This document shows, one piece after another, positions 6,869-14,289 of a stretch of DNA of 20,981 nt. Origin of the DNA: a candidate division BRC1 bacterium ADurb.BinA292 (GTDB lineage: Bacteria > Sumerlaeota > Sumerlaeia > MVZB01); contig MVZB01000027.1 of the NCBI GenBank assembly GCA_002068205.1, positions 1 through 20,981 on the forward strand, in the 5' to 3' direction. The notes beneath the pieces were generated by a model, which was not told where the DNA came from, did not search any database, and worked only from the letters and a program-made list of their open reading frames with translations. Made by a program: the position numbers and the translations under genes. Each line of letters starts with the position of its first letter. Position 1 is the stretch's first letter.

Positions 6869-7632
6869 GCCATGAACCGGCGGCAGTCGTCGGCGGCGCC
6901 CGACAGATGGATCCGTCGCGGCGCGGCGCCCAGTTCGGTCTGGACGCGGCGCAGCGTCAGCCGGAACTCGCGCCGGAGCTCCCCGGCGAGGGCGTCGGCC
7001 TCGGCCGCGTCGCGCGCGAGCGTCGGCCGCATGCTCTGGAACGCGCGCAGCAAGGCGATGCCATCGGGAGCCGCCACGGCGAACTGCAGCTCGTGCTCGG
7101 TCAGACGCAGCGCGGCTTCGACGCCGCCGGAGCGCGCGGCGAGCGTCACCGGGAGGGCCGGCCGAATCCCGACGACGCGCAACCCGGCATGGCGCGCGAT
7201 CGCCGCAAGCTGGTCCGCCGCCGCCACCGGCAAGACGGCCAGGCAGCCGCGCGCCGCCCCCGCCGCATTCGTGAACCGCGAGAGCGCGGCGATCAGCTCG
7301 TCGCTGGGGAACGGAAAGGCCCGCTCCGCTTCGAGCGCAATCAGCGATTCGAGATCCTCGGGCGCGACGCCGTCCAGGTCGATCGTCTGGACGAGCAACT
7401 GATCCAGCGGCGGGCAGAAGATCGCCGCGCGGGCGCGAATCCCGGCCGCATGCAGGCGGGAGCGGAGTTCCCGCCCGACCAGATCGGCTTCGTCGCTGAG
7501 CGGGTTCAGGCGGAATTCCTCGTCGACGCGGGGGCCGGCGGTCGCGTCCCGGTCGCCCGGCCGCACTTCAACCGCCCGCAATCGCTCCCGCGTCAGTTCA
7601 ATCACCACCAGCGCTGTGATTCGCTTTGCCAT
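6826..7632 (-). CDS. PilM/GspL-like actin-fold protein
   Basis: A 268-residue cytoplasmic protein without TM segments, matching the cytoplasmic half of GspL or PilM. It has an N-terminal strand pair (ITALVVIELTRERLRAVEV), a PP-containing turn (CPPLDQLLVQTIDL), the family hallmark EAERAFPFP (101-109), and a later SGA turn (IHLSGAADDC) where actin-fold proteins bind the nucleotide phosphate. It is shorter than typical PilM (about 350), so some ATPase subdomains may be reduced, and nucleotide binding is doubtful. It probably links GspE to the membrane proteins encoded next. AAAGG precedes the ATG by about six bases. A 52-bp gap separates it from gspK, one of the few real gaps in the operon. Confidence 0.75.
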   Translation of the reverse strand: MAKRITALVVIELTRERLRAVEVRPGDRDATAGPRVDEEFRLNPLSDEADLVGRELRSRLHAAGIRARAAIFCPPLDQLLVQTIDLDGVAPEDLESLIALEAERAFPFPSDELIAALSRFTNAAGAARGCLAVLPVAAADQLAAIARHAGLRVVGIRPALPVTLAARSGGVEAALRLTEHELQFAVAAPDGIALLRAFQSMRPTLARDAAEADALAGELRREFRLTLRRVQTELGAAPRRIHLSGAADDCRRFMAWYRREFADSPELV

Positions 7633-7684
7633 GTCAGCCTTTCATCCAGCTTTGCGCCGCGAGGGCGCGCGCGTGTCCGTCCGT

Positions 7685-9049
7685 TCAGTTGATCGTCGTG
7701 ATCGTTTTCAATTGAGCGCGGGCGGCGCTGAGGTCGAACGGCGCTCCCATCCGACTGCGGTCGCGCCGGTAGATGACGCGCGCCTGATCCTCGTTGTCCA
7801 CGACCACCCACTCGCGCCGCAGGCCGCGGCCGTTCGCGCCCACGGCGGCGATGTCGAGACTGAACTGCCACGACTCGGCAGTGATCCACGGCCCGACCTC
7901 GCGCGCGACTTCCTCTTCGAGCACCGCCGCCACCCAGGCGATCGACTCCAGCGCCGCGGGGTCCAGATCCCGCCGCGCGGCGACCAGCGCTTCGGCCTGC
8001 GACTCGTCCATCCCCGGCAGGCAGGCCAGCACCGCCGCCGGGGCGACGCAGACGTTGACCAGCCCGACGCGGTAGTCGCCGTCGCCGACGGTCAGATAGG
8101 GTTCCACCCGGGCGAACTCTTCCGGCGTCAAGCCGCTTTCGATCAGGAATTCGAGCGGGCTTTCGATCTGGCCCAACCGACCGCCGAGCCGCGCCATCAC
8201 GTCGTTGGCCTTCGATTCATCCAACTGCTCGACCAGCATTTGCCGCAGATCCTGCTGCACCGAGTCGCCCCGCAGATTCAGGCGCGGCTCGCCGTCGGGA
8301 TCCGTGTTGGGCTGGCGCGTCCAGACCGTCACGTATTCCGCCAGGCCCGCGTCGAGCCGGCCGTCGGCGTTATCGGGCGGCCAGCTTGCCTCGCCGTCAT
8401 TTTCATTGGGATCCAGGATGCCGTTGGCATTGCGGTCCTCGCCCCAGAGGACCATCTCGTCGACGCCGAGGACGAGGCGCAGTTCCTCGATGCTTTCGAA
8501 CTCGCCGTTCTTGGCCGAGTAGGCGAAATCGAGCGTCTCGTAATCGGTGCTTTCGGCCCCGCCCGGGCTCAGCTCCTCATCGGCGTCGCGCCAGTCGACG
8601 ATCGCCGCCGCCAGATCGGCCGTCATGTTCGGCAGGGCCTCGAGCATCTCAATCGTCGCCGTATTCAGATTCAGCTTGCTTGCTTCGTCGACCAGTCCCC
8701 ACGCCGGCTCGGTCTGGGTCAGATCGTCCGCCGCGCCGCGCCCGATGAACCAGAACGCGGCCTCGCCCAGCGGCGCGCTGGGCTGATAGCTCCCCTCCTC
8801 CAACAGGGGCCGGCGGCCCTCCTCCACCTGGTAATCCAGGACGAAGAGCGCGTAACGGATCGCCCCCTCGATCGCCTGCTCGGCCTGCCGGCCGGCCAGC
8901 GCGTTGGCGCTCGCCTGATAGGCCAGCCGCGCGCCGCCGCCGAAGTAGAGCGCCAGCGTGACCAGGCCGAGGGCAACCCAGAGGACAATGATGAGCAGAC
9001 TGCCGCGGCGGCCAGCCGATGGGGTGCGCAGGGGGGAAGTCGCGTTCAT
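7685..9049 (-). CDS. gspK: Pseudopilus tip protein GspK
   Basis: Large minor pseudopilin, 454 residues (E. coli GspK is about 325). The prepilin site is RRG16|SLLIIVLWV with no Glu at mature position 5, as usual for GspK; the hydrophobic helix runs to about 36. Two helix-hairpin-helix-like segments typical of the GspK alpha domain are seen: LNLNTATIEMLEALPNM (126-142) and VNVCVAPAAVLACLPGM (331-347). Between them lies an EF-hand-like calcium loop, D205-x-N-x-N-G-x-L-x-x-x-E216, in an insertion rich in Asp and Asn. With GspI and GspJ it should form the tip complex that caps the pseudopilus and prevents further addition. ATG overlaps the gspJ stop (ATGA) with GGGGAG eight bases upstream. Confidence 0.93.
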   Translation of the reverse strand: MNATSPLRTPSAGRRGSLLIIVLWVALGLVTLALYFGGGARLAYQASANALAGRQAEQAIEGAIRYALFVLDYQVEEGRRPLLEEGSYQPSAPLGEAAFWFIGRGAADDLTQTEPAWGLVDEASKLNLNTATIEMLEALPNMTADLAAAIVDWRDADEELSPGGAESTDYETLDFAYSAKNGEFESIEELRLVLGVDEMVLWGEDRNANGILDPNENDGEASWPPDNADGRLDAGLAEYVTVWTRQPNTDPDGEPRLNLRGDSVQQDLRQMLVEQLDESKANDVMARLGGRLGQIESPLEFLIESGLTPEEFARVEPYLTVGDGDYRVGLVNVCVAPAAVLACLPGMDESQAEALVAARRDLDPAALESIAWVAAVLEEEVAREVGPWITAESWQFSLDIAAVGANGRGLRREWVVVDNEDQARVIYRRDRSRMGAPFDLSAARAQLKTITTIN

Positions 9050-9882
9050 GTCGCTCGCTCCCCGCGGGCTCCGCCGTTGGGTGGGCCGCCTTCGCGGGCG
9101 CCGCCTTCACGGCTCCCGCCCGCTCTACCGCTGCCCGCGGGCGTCTCGGGGGTCGCACCCCCGCCCGCGCCACCCGCCGGCGCGGCCGCGCCACTCGCGG
9201 TCGCGGACGCGCGCGGCTGGCTCAGCACCTGGACCAGCAAATCGATCGGCGGCCGCGGCGGCGCACCCGCCTCCGCTTCGACGAACTCAATCCACAACCG
9301 GATCGCCTCGGGATTCTCATTCTCCACCGTCGTCGAGTCCCACGAATCGACCCAGGCCTCGCCGTCGAAATACTGGATCATCAGGCTGCGCACGCCGTGA
9401 AGCAGACGCCACTCGGGACCGGGGATGTCGTCCTCCGAGATCGTCGTGGCGAGCAGGTCGCGCCGCGTCCGCCGGATGAAGTCAAAACCCTCGGCCTGCC
9501 CCGAATCCAATGGATATTCGAGGAAATACTCGACCTGTTGCAGCTCGCCCCAGGGCGCCGCGTCCGACACCAGCCCGGTCGTGGACGTGAAACTCAACCG
9601 ATCGGCGCGCTGCAAGGCGTTCCCCTGGCCCTCGCCAACGAGCGGACCGGCGAGCACGCCCACCGGCGCCGCCAGATGGCGCAGGTCGCTCCGCAGCAGC
9701 AGGCCGACATGATCGCGCCGGGCGTCGTCGGCCATGCTGGTCCAGGCCTTCTCGCGCAGCCGCAGCCCCCCCCAGTAGGCCGAGAAGAGCGCCGTCAGCA
9801 GCGAGGCGAAAATCGCCAGCGCCACCAGCAGCTCCAGCAGCGTCAACCCGCGCCGCGAAATGTTAATGACAATACCGCGCAT
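9046..9882 (-). CDS. gspJ: Minor pseudopilin GspJ with a long disordered tail
   Basis: A 278-residue minor pseudopilin of the tip complex. The prepilin motif SRRG12|LTLLELLVALAIF with E17 (mature E5) is followed by a GspJ-type globular part: RRDHVGLLLRSDL, LSFTSTT, QVEYFLEYP, GVRSLMIQYFDGEAWVDSWDS, and a proline-rich PPRPPIDLLVQV end. The last 55-58 residues are a Gly/Ala/Pro/Arg/Glu-rich tail with no counterpart in textbook GspJ (about 200 residues). The start is at 9882, where ATG overlaps the gspI stop as TAATG; upstream in-frame codons lie inside gspI. Cleavage and N-methylation need a prepilin peptidase that is not encoded in this window. Confidence 0.9.
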   Translation of the reverse strand: MRGIVINISRRGLTLLELLVALAIFASLLTALFSAYWGGLRLREKAWTSMADDARRDHVGLLLRSDLRHLAAPVGVLAGPLVGEGQGNALQRADRLSFTSTTGLVSDAAPWGELQQVEYFLEYPLDSGQAEGFDFIRRTRRDLLATTISEDDIPGPEWRLLHGVRSLMIQYFDGEAWVDSWDSTTVENENPEAIRLWIEFVEAEAGAPPRPPIDLLVQVLSQPRASATASGAAAPAGGAGGGATPETPAGSGRAGGSREGGAREGGPPNGGARGERAT

Positions 9883-10283
9883 TATTCCGACAACCCCGCG
9901 TCTTCCTCGGCGAACTCGCTCGCCAGCGTGCTCAGCCGCTCGACGAACCGCTGATCCTGAACCTGGTAGCCCACCTCCACTGTCACGAGGCGCATGGTGT
10001 CTTCGGGCCACGGCTGGCTCGTGATGCGCCAGTCATAGCCTTCCCAGGGACGCCCAAACGCGCCGGCCAGGTCGCCGTCGCGCCACGATTCTGTGACGAG
10101 CGCCTCGTTGAGGAGTCGCTCGGCCAGCGCGCCGGCCTGGCGCATCCGCGTCGCGCGCTGCGTCACCTGGTTCGCCAGCAGCAGGCCCTGCATCGCCACC
10201 GGCACGACGAGCGCCATGAACAGCATCGCCGCGAGGATCTCGATAAAGGTGAAGCCGCGGGGGCGGTCAGCTTGCCGGCGCAT
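9882..10283 (-). CDS. gspI: Minor pseudopilin GspI
   Basis: A 133-residue pseudopilin. Prepilin site RPRG10|FTFIEILAAMLFMALVVPVAM with E15 (mature E5), then the short alpha-beta body typical of GspI (LANQVTQRATRMRQAGALAERLLNE, WRITSQPWPEDTMRLVTVEVGYQ). It serves as organiser of the GspI-J-K tip. The start at 10283 has GGAGG ten bases upstream and overlaps the end of gspH by 17 bp; a longer in-frame extension exists but would place 38 residues before the cleavage site, too long for a prepilin leader. Short reading frame, order between H and J, and the WPEDTMRLVTVEV strand all support GspI over other minor pseudopilins. Confidence 0.88.
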   Translation of the reverse strand: MRRQADRPRGFTFIEILAAMLFMALVVPVAMQGLLLANQVTQRATRMRQAGALAERLLNEALVTESWRDGDLAGAFGRPWEGYDWRITSQPWPEDTMRLVTVEVGYQVQDQRFVERLSTLASEFAEEDAGLSE

Positions 10284-10779
10284 CGCGCGGATCCTCCACG
10301 CGGAAGTTGAATCCGGGCTCATCCAGCGCGATCGCGAGCGACGGCGCGTCTTTCTCCCAGCACTCAATCCGGCGGGCGCTCAGGGGATCGATCGCGCCAT
10401 CGGGCCAGAACAGGACCTCCAGTTGGCCCGATTCATTCGCGGCCGCGGACTCGCCGTGCAGCGTCAAATCGTCGTCCAGCGCATACCGGCGCAGCGGCTG
10501 CTCCGCCCCGCCGGCGGGAGTATCGAGCCGGACGCCGTAAGTCGACGTCGCCGGATCGAACCAGGCGACGACCCGCTCGCCGCGCGCGATCGCCTCGCCG
10601 CGCGCCCACTCCAGCATGCTCAGCATCCGCCGCGCTTCCTCGCGCACGGTCCGGCCCTGCATGAAGCCGGCCAGCCGCGGCGCCGACAGACTGGCCACCA
10701 CCGTCAGCAGCGCCAGCACCACCACCAGCTCCAGGAGCGAAAAACCCCGGCCGGGGCGTTCTGGGGCGCGCCGCTCCAC
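10267..10779 (-). CDS. gspH: Minor pseudopilin GspH (GTG start)
   Basis: A 170-residue pseudopilin with leader GRG12|FSLLELVVVLALLTVVASLSAPRL, E17 at mature position 5, and the helix RTVREEARRMLSMLEWARGEAIARGERV that is characteristic of GspH/FimT proteins, followed by a beta-rich body (VVAWFDPATSTYGVRL, LTLHGES, LEVLFWPDGA). It should sit near the tip of the pseudopilus, linking the I-J-K tip to the GspG shaft. The start codon is GTG, three bases after the gspG stop, with AAGGA about nine bases upstream located within the end of gspG. Translation is therefore probably coupled to gspG at a lower level than the major pseudopilin. Confidence 0.9.
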   Translation of the reverse strand: MERRAPERPGRGFSLLELVVVLALLTVVASLSAPRLAGFMQGRTVREEARRMLSMLEWARGEAIARGERVVAWFDPATSTYGVRLDTPAGGAEQPLRRYALDDDLTLHGESAAANESGQLEVLFWPDGAIDPLSARRIECWEKDAPSLAIALDEPGFNFRVEDPRDAPAS

Positions 10780-10782
10780 GTC

Positions 10783-11208
10783 TCAGTCCTTCGTGCTCCA
10801 GTTGGTGATGTCGTCGCCGCCGCCCACGCGGCCATCGGGGCCCATGCTCATCAGATCGTAGCCGTCTTCATTGTGCTTGCCGGGATATTCATAAATGTAC
10901 GGGTTCTGCCACGGATCGAGGGGGATTCCCTGCTTCAGATACGGGCCGCGCCAGTTTTTGGCGTCCTTCGGTTTCTCCAGCAGTTCGTCCAGGCCGTCGT
11001 CGCCCTTCGGATAGTAACCGTTGTCCACCTCGAAGGCGTCCAGCGCGGTCGAGATGTTGGCGATCTGGGCCTGGGCGGCGGTCTCCTGAGCCTGGCGGCT
11101 GCGCCCGGCGAATTTCGGCACGACGATCGCCGCGAGCGTCGCGATGATCATCAGCACCACGAGCAATTCAATCAGCGTGAAACCCGTCGGCCGACCCCTG
11201 CGTTGCAT
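10783..11208 (-). CDS. gspG: Major pseudopilin GspG
   Basis: Shaft subunit of the pseudopilus, 141 residues, the usual GspG size. Prepilin motif PTG9|FTLIELLVVLMIIATLAAIVVPK with E14 (mature E5). The body shows all GspG marks: QIANISTALDAFEVDNGYYPKGDDGLDELLEKP, WRGPYLKQG-IPLDPWQNPYIYEYPG, and the C-terminal calcium loop S121-MGPDGRVGGGDDI. A GAGGAGG ribosome site eight bases before ATG is the strongest in the operon, which suits a subunit needed in many copies. The 109-bp gap upstream separates it from gspF, so it might also have its own processing site or promoter. Confidence 0.97.
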   Translation of the reverse strand: MQRRGRPTGFTLIELLVVLMIIATLAAIVVPKFAGRSRQAQETAAQAQIANISTALDAFEVDNGYYPKGDDGLDELLEKPKDAKNWRGPYLKQGIPLDPWQNPYIYEYPGKHNEDGYDLMSMGPDGRVGGGDDITNWSTKD

Positions 11209-11216
11209 TATCTCAA

Positions 11217-11223
11217 CCTCCTC
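11217..11223 (-). promoter_or_regulatory. Strong Shine-Dalgarno of gspG
   Basis: The minus strand reads GAGGAGG with eight bases to the ATG of gspG. It is the best anti-16S match among the starts in this operon. It fits raised translation of the major pseudopilin relative to its neighbours, most of which are translated by stop-start overlap. Confidence 0.8.
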
Positions 11224-11261
11224 GTTCGAAAGAATGTCGTCCCGCGCGTGAGAGTTCGTGA

Positions 11262-11288
11262 AGGGACGTAAGGGACGTAAGGGACATA
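11262..11288. repeat. Three tandem 9-bp units AGGGACGTA
   Basis: Three direct copies of AGGGACGTA, the third with one change (AGGGACATA), lie in the gspF-gspG gap. On the transcribed (minus) strand the unit reads TACGTCCCT. Nothing else is evident in the 109-bp gap except the gspG ribosome site. Function unknown; this kind of nine-base intergenic tandem repeat may vary in copy number. Confidence 0.85.
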
Positions 11289-11317
11289 AGAGCCATCTGG
11301 CGCCATCCGGATCTTGC

Positions 11318-12547
11318 TCAGCTCAGGTAATCCTGAATCGACAGAATCGGCAGGACCATGCCGATGAAAATCGCGCCGATGAACGCCGCCATCAGCAGGA
11401 GCAGGATCGGTTCGGTCAGCGAGACGGCCGTGCGCAGCCGCCCGTCCAGTTCCTTCTCCGTCTCGTTCGACAGGCGGACCAGTTCGCGATCCAACTGCCC
11501 CGATTCCTCCGCCACCGCGATCATCTCGATGGCGGTCGGCGGGAAGAGCCGCGGGCAATCGCGCAGGCTCGCGGCGAGCGCCTCGCCGCGTTGCACGCGC
11601 TCGATCGCGTCGCTGACGGCATCGACGAGCACCTGGTTGCCCAGCGACTCGCGGGCGACGCGCAGCGCCGCGATCAGCGGCACCCCCGCGCCGATCAGCG
11701 TCCCCAGCATCCGGCAGAAGCGGGTCATCGCCAGGCGCGAGACGAGCTCGCCGACGGCCGGCACACGCAGCACGGCCTGTTGCCAGCGCCTCCGGCCCTC
11801 GGCCGTCGCCAGCCACAGGCGCAGGCCGTAATACGCCAGCGCCAGCGCCACGGCGATCAGCAGGCCCCAGCGCGTCGTGAAATGGCTCGCCGCGATGATG
11901 GCGCGCGTCAGTGCCGGCAGGGCCGCGCCGAATCCCTCGAACATCACCTGAAACCGCGGGATGAAAAACGTCATCAGGAAGATCAGCACTGCGACCGCGA
12001 CGAGCATCAGCACCAGCGGGTAGGTCAGCGCCGAGAGGACCTTGCCGCGCAATTCCCGTTCGCGCGCCTGAAAATCGGCGACCTGATTGAGCACCACGTC
12101 GAGAAAGCCGCCGGTTTCGCCCGAGCGGACCATCGCCACGTAAATCCGGGGGAACACGTCGGGATGGCGCGCCATGGCGTCGGCCAGGCCGTTGCCGTCG
12201 ACCACCAGGTCGTGGATCGCGCGCCAGCGTTCGGCGGCCGCCGAGGATGACCCCTCCCGCGCGAGAATCCGCAGCGCGCGGCTGAGCGGGACGCCCGCCG
12301 TCAGCAGGCTGGACAACTGGCGGGTGAAATTCTCCAGCGCCCGCGGCGAGACCCCGCGCCGGCCAAGCGTCCACCCGAGCGGCGCGCCGGCGCGCTCGGC
12401 CGCGGTCTCGCCGGCCGACTCCAGCCGGACCGGACGCAGCCCCATCCCCGCCAGTTGACGCAGCGCCTCCTGGCGCGTTTCGGCCGTCAGATGCCCCTCG
12501 GCAATCCCCCCCTCGGAGCGCTGGGCGCGGTAGCTGAATGCGGGCAT
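11318..12547 (-). CDS. gspF: T2SS inner-membrane platform protein GspF
   Basis: Polytopic platform protein, 409 residues, the family's normal length. The N-terminus PAFSYRAQRSEGGIAEGHL is the typical GspF beta start. Two GspF domains are visible: about 70-193 (NFTRQLSSLLTAGVPLSRAL) and 272-395 (RFCRMLGTLIGAGVPLIAAL), each followed by a membrane segment (171-194, 218-245, 377-401). It connects the GspE motor to the pseudopilus base. The start lies eight bases after the gspE stop with AAGGAGG inside the end of gspE. All core residues look intact; confidence is high because of the duplicated domain and position between gspE and gspG. Confidence 0.96.
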   Translation of the reverse strand: MPAFSYRAQRSEGGIAEGHLTAETRQEALRQLAGMGLRPVRLESAGETAAERAGAPLGWTLGRRGVSPRALENFTRQLSSLLTAGVPLSRALRILAREGSSSAAAERWRAIHDLVVDGNGLADAMARHPDVFPRIYVAMVRSGETGGFLDVVLNQVADFQARERELRGKVLSALTYPLVLMLVAVAVLIFLMTFFIPRFQVMFEGFGAALPALTRAIIAASHFTTRWGLLIAVALALAYYGLRLWLATAEGRRRWQQAVLRVPAVGELVSRLAMTRFCRMLGTLIGAGVPLIAALRVARESLGNQVLVDAVSDAIERVQRGEALAASLRDCPRLFPPTAIEMIAVAEESGQLDRELVRLSNETEKELDGRLRTAVSLTEPILLLLMAAFIGAIFIGMVLPILSIQDYLS

Positions 12548-12554
12548 GGCGCGG

Positions 12555-14279
12555 TCAGCCCTCCTTCGCCGCGGCGCCGTTGGTCCGCGTTTCGTCGCGC
12601 GTCACGCGCAGGATTTCATCGACTGACGTCACGCCGTCGGCCAGCAGGCGCCGGCCGTCCTCCACCAGCGTCAGCATGCCGGCTTCGCGCGCCGCCTCGC
12701 GCAGGCGCGCCACCGAGCGCGTCGTCAGAATCAGTTCGCGGATCCGCTCGTCGAGCAGGAGCAGTTCAAAAATCGCCCGCCGGCCCTGGAACCCCGTCCG
12801 GCGGCACGCCTCGCAGCCCACCGCGCGGTACAGGGGCGTTTCCTCCGGCAGACCGATCTGCTGCTTGTAGGCCGTTGTCGGCGCCGAGTCGTCGACCGCC
12901 TTGCAGGCCGGGCAGAGCACGCGCACCAGCCGCTGCGCCATCACCCCCTCCAGCGACGCCGCCACCAGATACGCCTCGACTCCCATGTCGATCAGGCGTG
13001 TCGGCGCGCTCGCCGCGTCGTTGGTATGCAGCGTCGAAAAGACCAGGTGGCCGGTCAGCGACGCCTGCACCGCGATCCGCGCGGTCTCCGCATCGCGGAT
13101 CTCGCCGATCAGGATCACGTCCGGGTCGTGGCGCAGGAGGGAGCGCAGCCCGCGCGCGAATGTCAACCCGCTCTTCTCGTTGACCTGGATCTGATTGATC
13201 CCGCGGATGTGATACTCCACCGGGTCCTCGATCGTGATGATCTTGCGCTCGGCGTCGTTGATTTCGTTGAGCGCCGCGTAGAGCGTCGTCGACTTCCCGC
13301 TGCCGGTCGGCCCCGTCACCAGCACGATCCCGTGCGGCAGTCCGAGCAGGCGCGCGAAGCCGGCCGCCTCGCGCGCGCCCATCTTCAGTTCCGCCAGGCC
13401 CCGCAGCGCCATGTCCTTCTTCAGCAGACGCATCACGACCCCTTCGCCGTGGAGCATCGGGATCAGCGAAACGCGCACATCGACCTCCTGGCGCTCCAGC
13501 ATGACCTTGATCCGGCCGTCCTGCGGCAGGCGTTTCTCCGCGATGTCGAGGTGACTCAGGATCTTCACCCGCGAGACGATCGCCGGCTGAAAGCGCTTGA
13601 TCGAGCCGGGCAGCGGCACATCCTGCAGGATGCCGTCGATCCGGTAACGGATCCGCATCTCATCCTCGAACGGCTCCAGATGGATGTCGGTGGCGCGCAG
13701 CGAGATGGCGTCGCTCAGGACCTGATTGACGAAGCGGATGATCGAGGCGTCCTGCGCCGCCGCATCCAGGTCGACATTGGTGTCGTCCTCCTCGTCGATC
13801 ACCTGGATCGAGGCCTGCTCCTCGAGCGTGTCGAGCGTGTCGGCGCCGACGCCGAGCCACTTCTTCGTTTCGCGCGCGATCGCCGCCGACGGCGCCAGCA
13901 CCGGCCGCAGCCGCTCGCCCGTCAGCGTCCGCAGCATGTCCAGCCCCTCGACGGCGAACAGACGCGAGGTGGCCACTTCGACCACGTCGCCGACACGCCG
14001 CAGCGGCAGGACTTCCTCCTTGAGCAGATGGCGCGCCGGGAACCGCGAGAGGAGTTGGCGGTCCGGGGTCGCGTGGCTCAGGTCGCTGTACTCCAGCCCG
14101 TACTCCTCGGCCAGCCAGCGCAGCACCGCCGCTTCATCCAGGGCGCCGTTGGCGTGCTGGCGCCGGAAGGCCGCGGCATCCTCGGCGCTGAGCTGCCGGG
14201 CCCGCACCATGCGCTCCAGCATGGCGTCGGGCCCGGCCGCCGTCATCAGGGGTGATGTTTGCTCGCTCAGTTCCGCCAT
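12555..14279 (-). CDS. gspE: T2SS assembly ATPase GspE
   Basis: Cytoplasmic hexameric ATPase that drives pseudopilus assembly; 574 residues. The N-terminal T2SSE_N domain (about 20-140) is followed by a linker rich in Asp/Glu, the N2 domain (DASIIRFVNQVLSDAI, ATDIHLEP) and the RecA-like domain: Walker A GPTGSGKST (323-331), Asp box IITIEDPVEY (347-356), Walker B DVILIGEIRD (387-396) and His box GHLVFSTLHTND (410-421). The zinc tetracysteine of GspE/PilB is present as C456-PA-C459 and C489-EA-C492. All catalytic elements are intact. It begins ten bases after the EF-hand gene stop, so both are on the same transcript. PilB is the alternative, but the following pseudopilin set and secretin indicate T2SS. 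Confidence 0.96.
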   Translation of the reverse strand: MAELSEQTSPLMTAAGPDAMLERMVRARQLSAEDAAAFRRQHANGALDEAAVLRWLAEEYGLEYSDLSHATPDRQLLSRFPARHLLKEEVLPLRRVGDVVEVATSRLFAVEGLDMLRTLTGERLRPVLAPSAAIARETKKWLGVGADTLDTLEEQASIQVIDEEDDTNVDLDAAAQDASIIRFVNQVLSDAISLRATDIHLEPFEDEMRIRYRIDGILQDVPLPGSIKRFQPAIVSRVKILSHLDIAEKRLPQDGRIKVMLERQEVDVRVSLIPMLHGEGVVMRLLKKDMALRGLAELKMGAREAAGFARLLGLPHGIVLVTGPTGSGKSTTLYAALNEINDAERKIITIEDPVEYHIRGINQIQVNEKSGLTFARGLRSLLRHDPDVILIGEIRDAETARIAVQASLTGHLVFSTLHTNDAASAPTRLIDMGVEAYLVAASLEGVMAQRLVRVLCPACKAVDDSAPTTAYKQQIGLPEETPLYRAVGCEACRRTGFQGRRAIFELLLLDERIRELILTTRSVARLREAAREAGMLTLVEDGRRLLADGVTSVDEILRVTRDETRTNGAAAKEG

Positions 14280-14289
14280 GGCTCCGCCA

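Noticed and set aside
7616..9400. 594-residue plus-strand open frame
   Set aside because: Antisense shadow of gspK and part of gspJ; no family motif, biased Arg/Ala/Pro content.
11209..11317. Short CRISPR-like array at the 9-bp repeats
   Set aside because: The units are nine bases in direct tandem with no spacers and only three copies.
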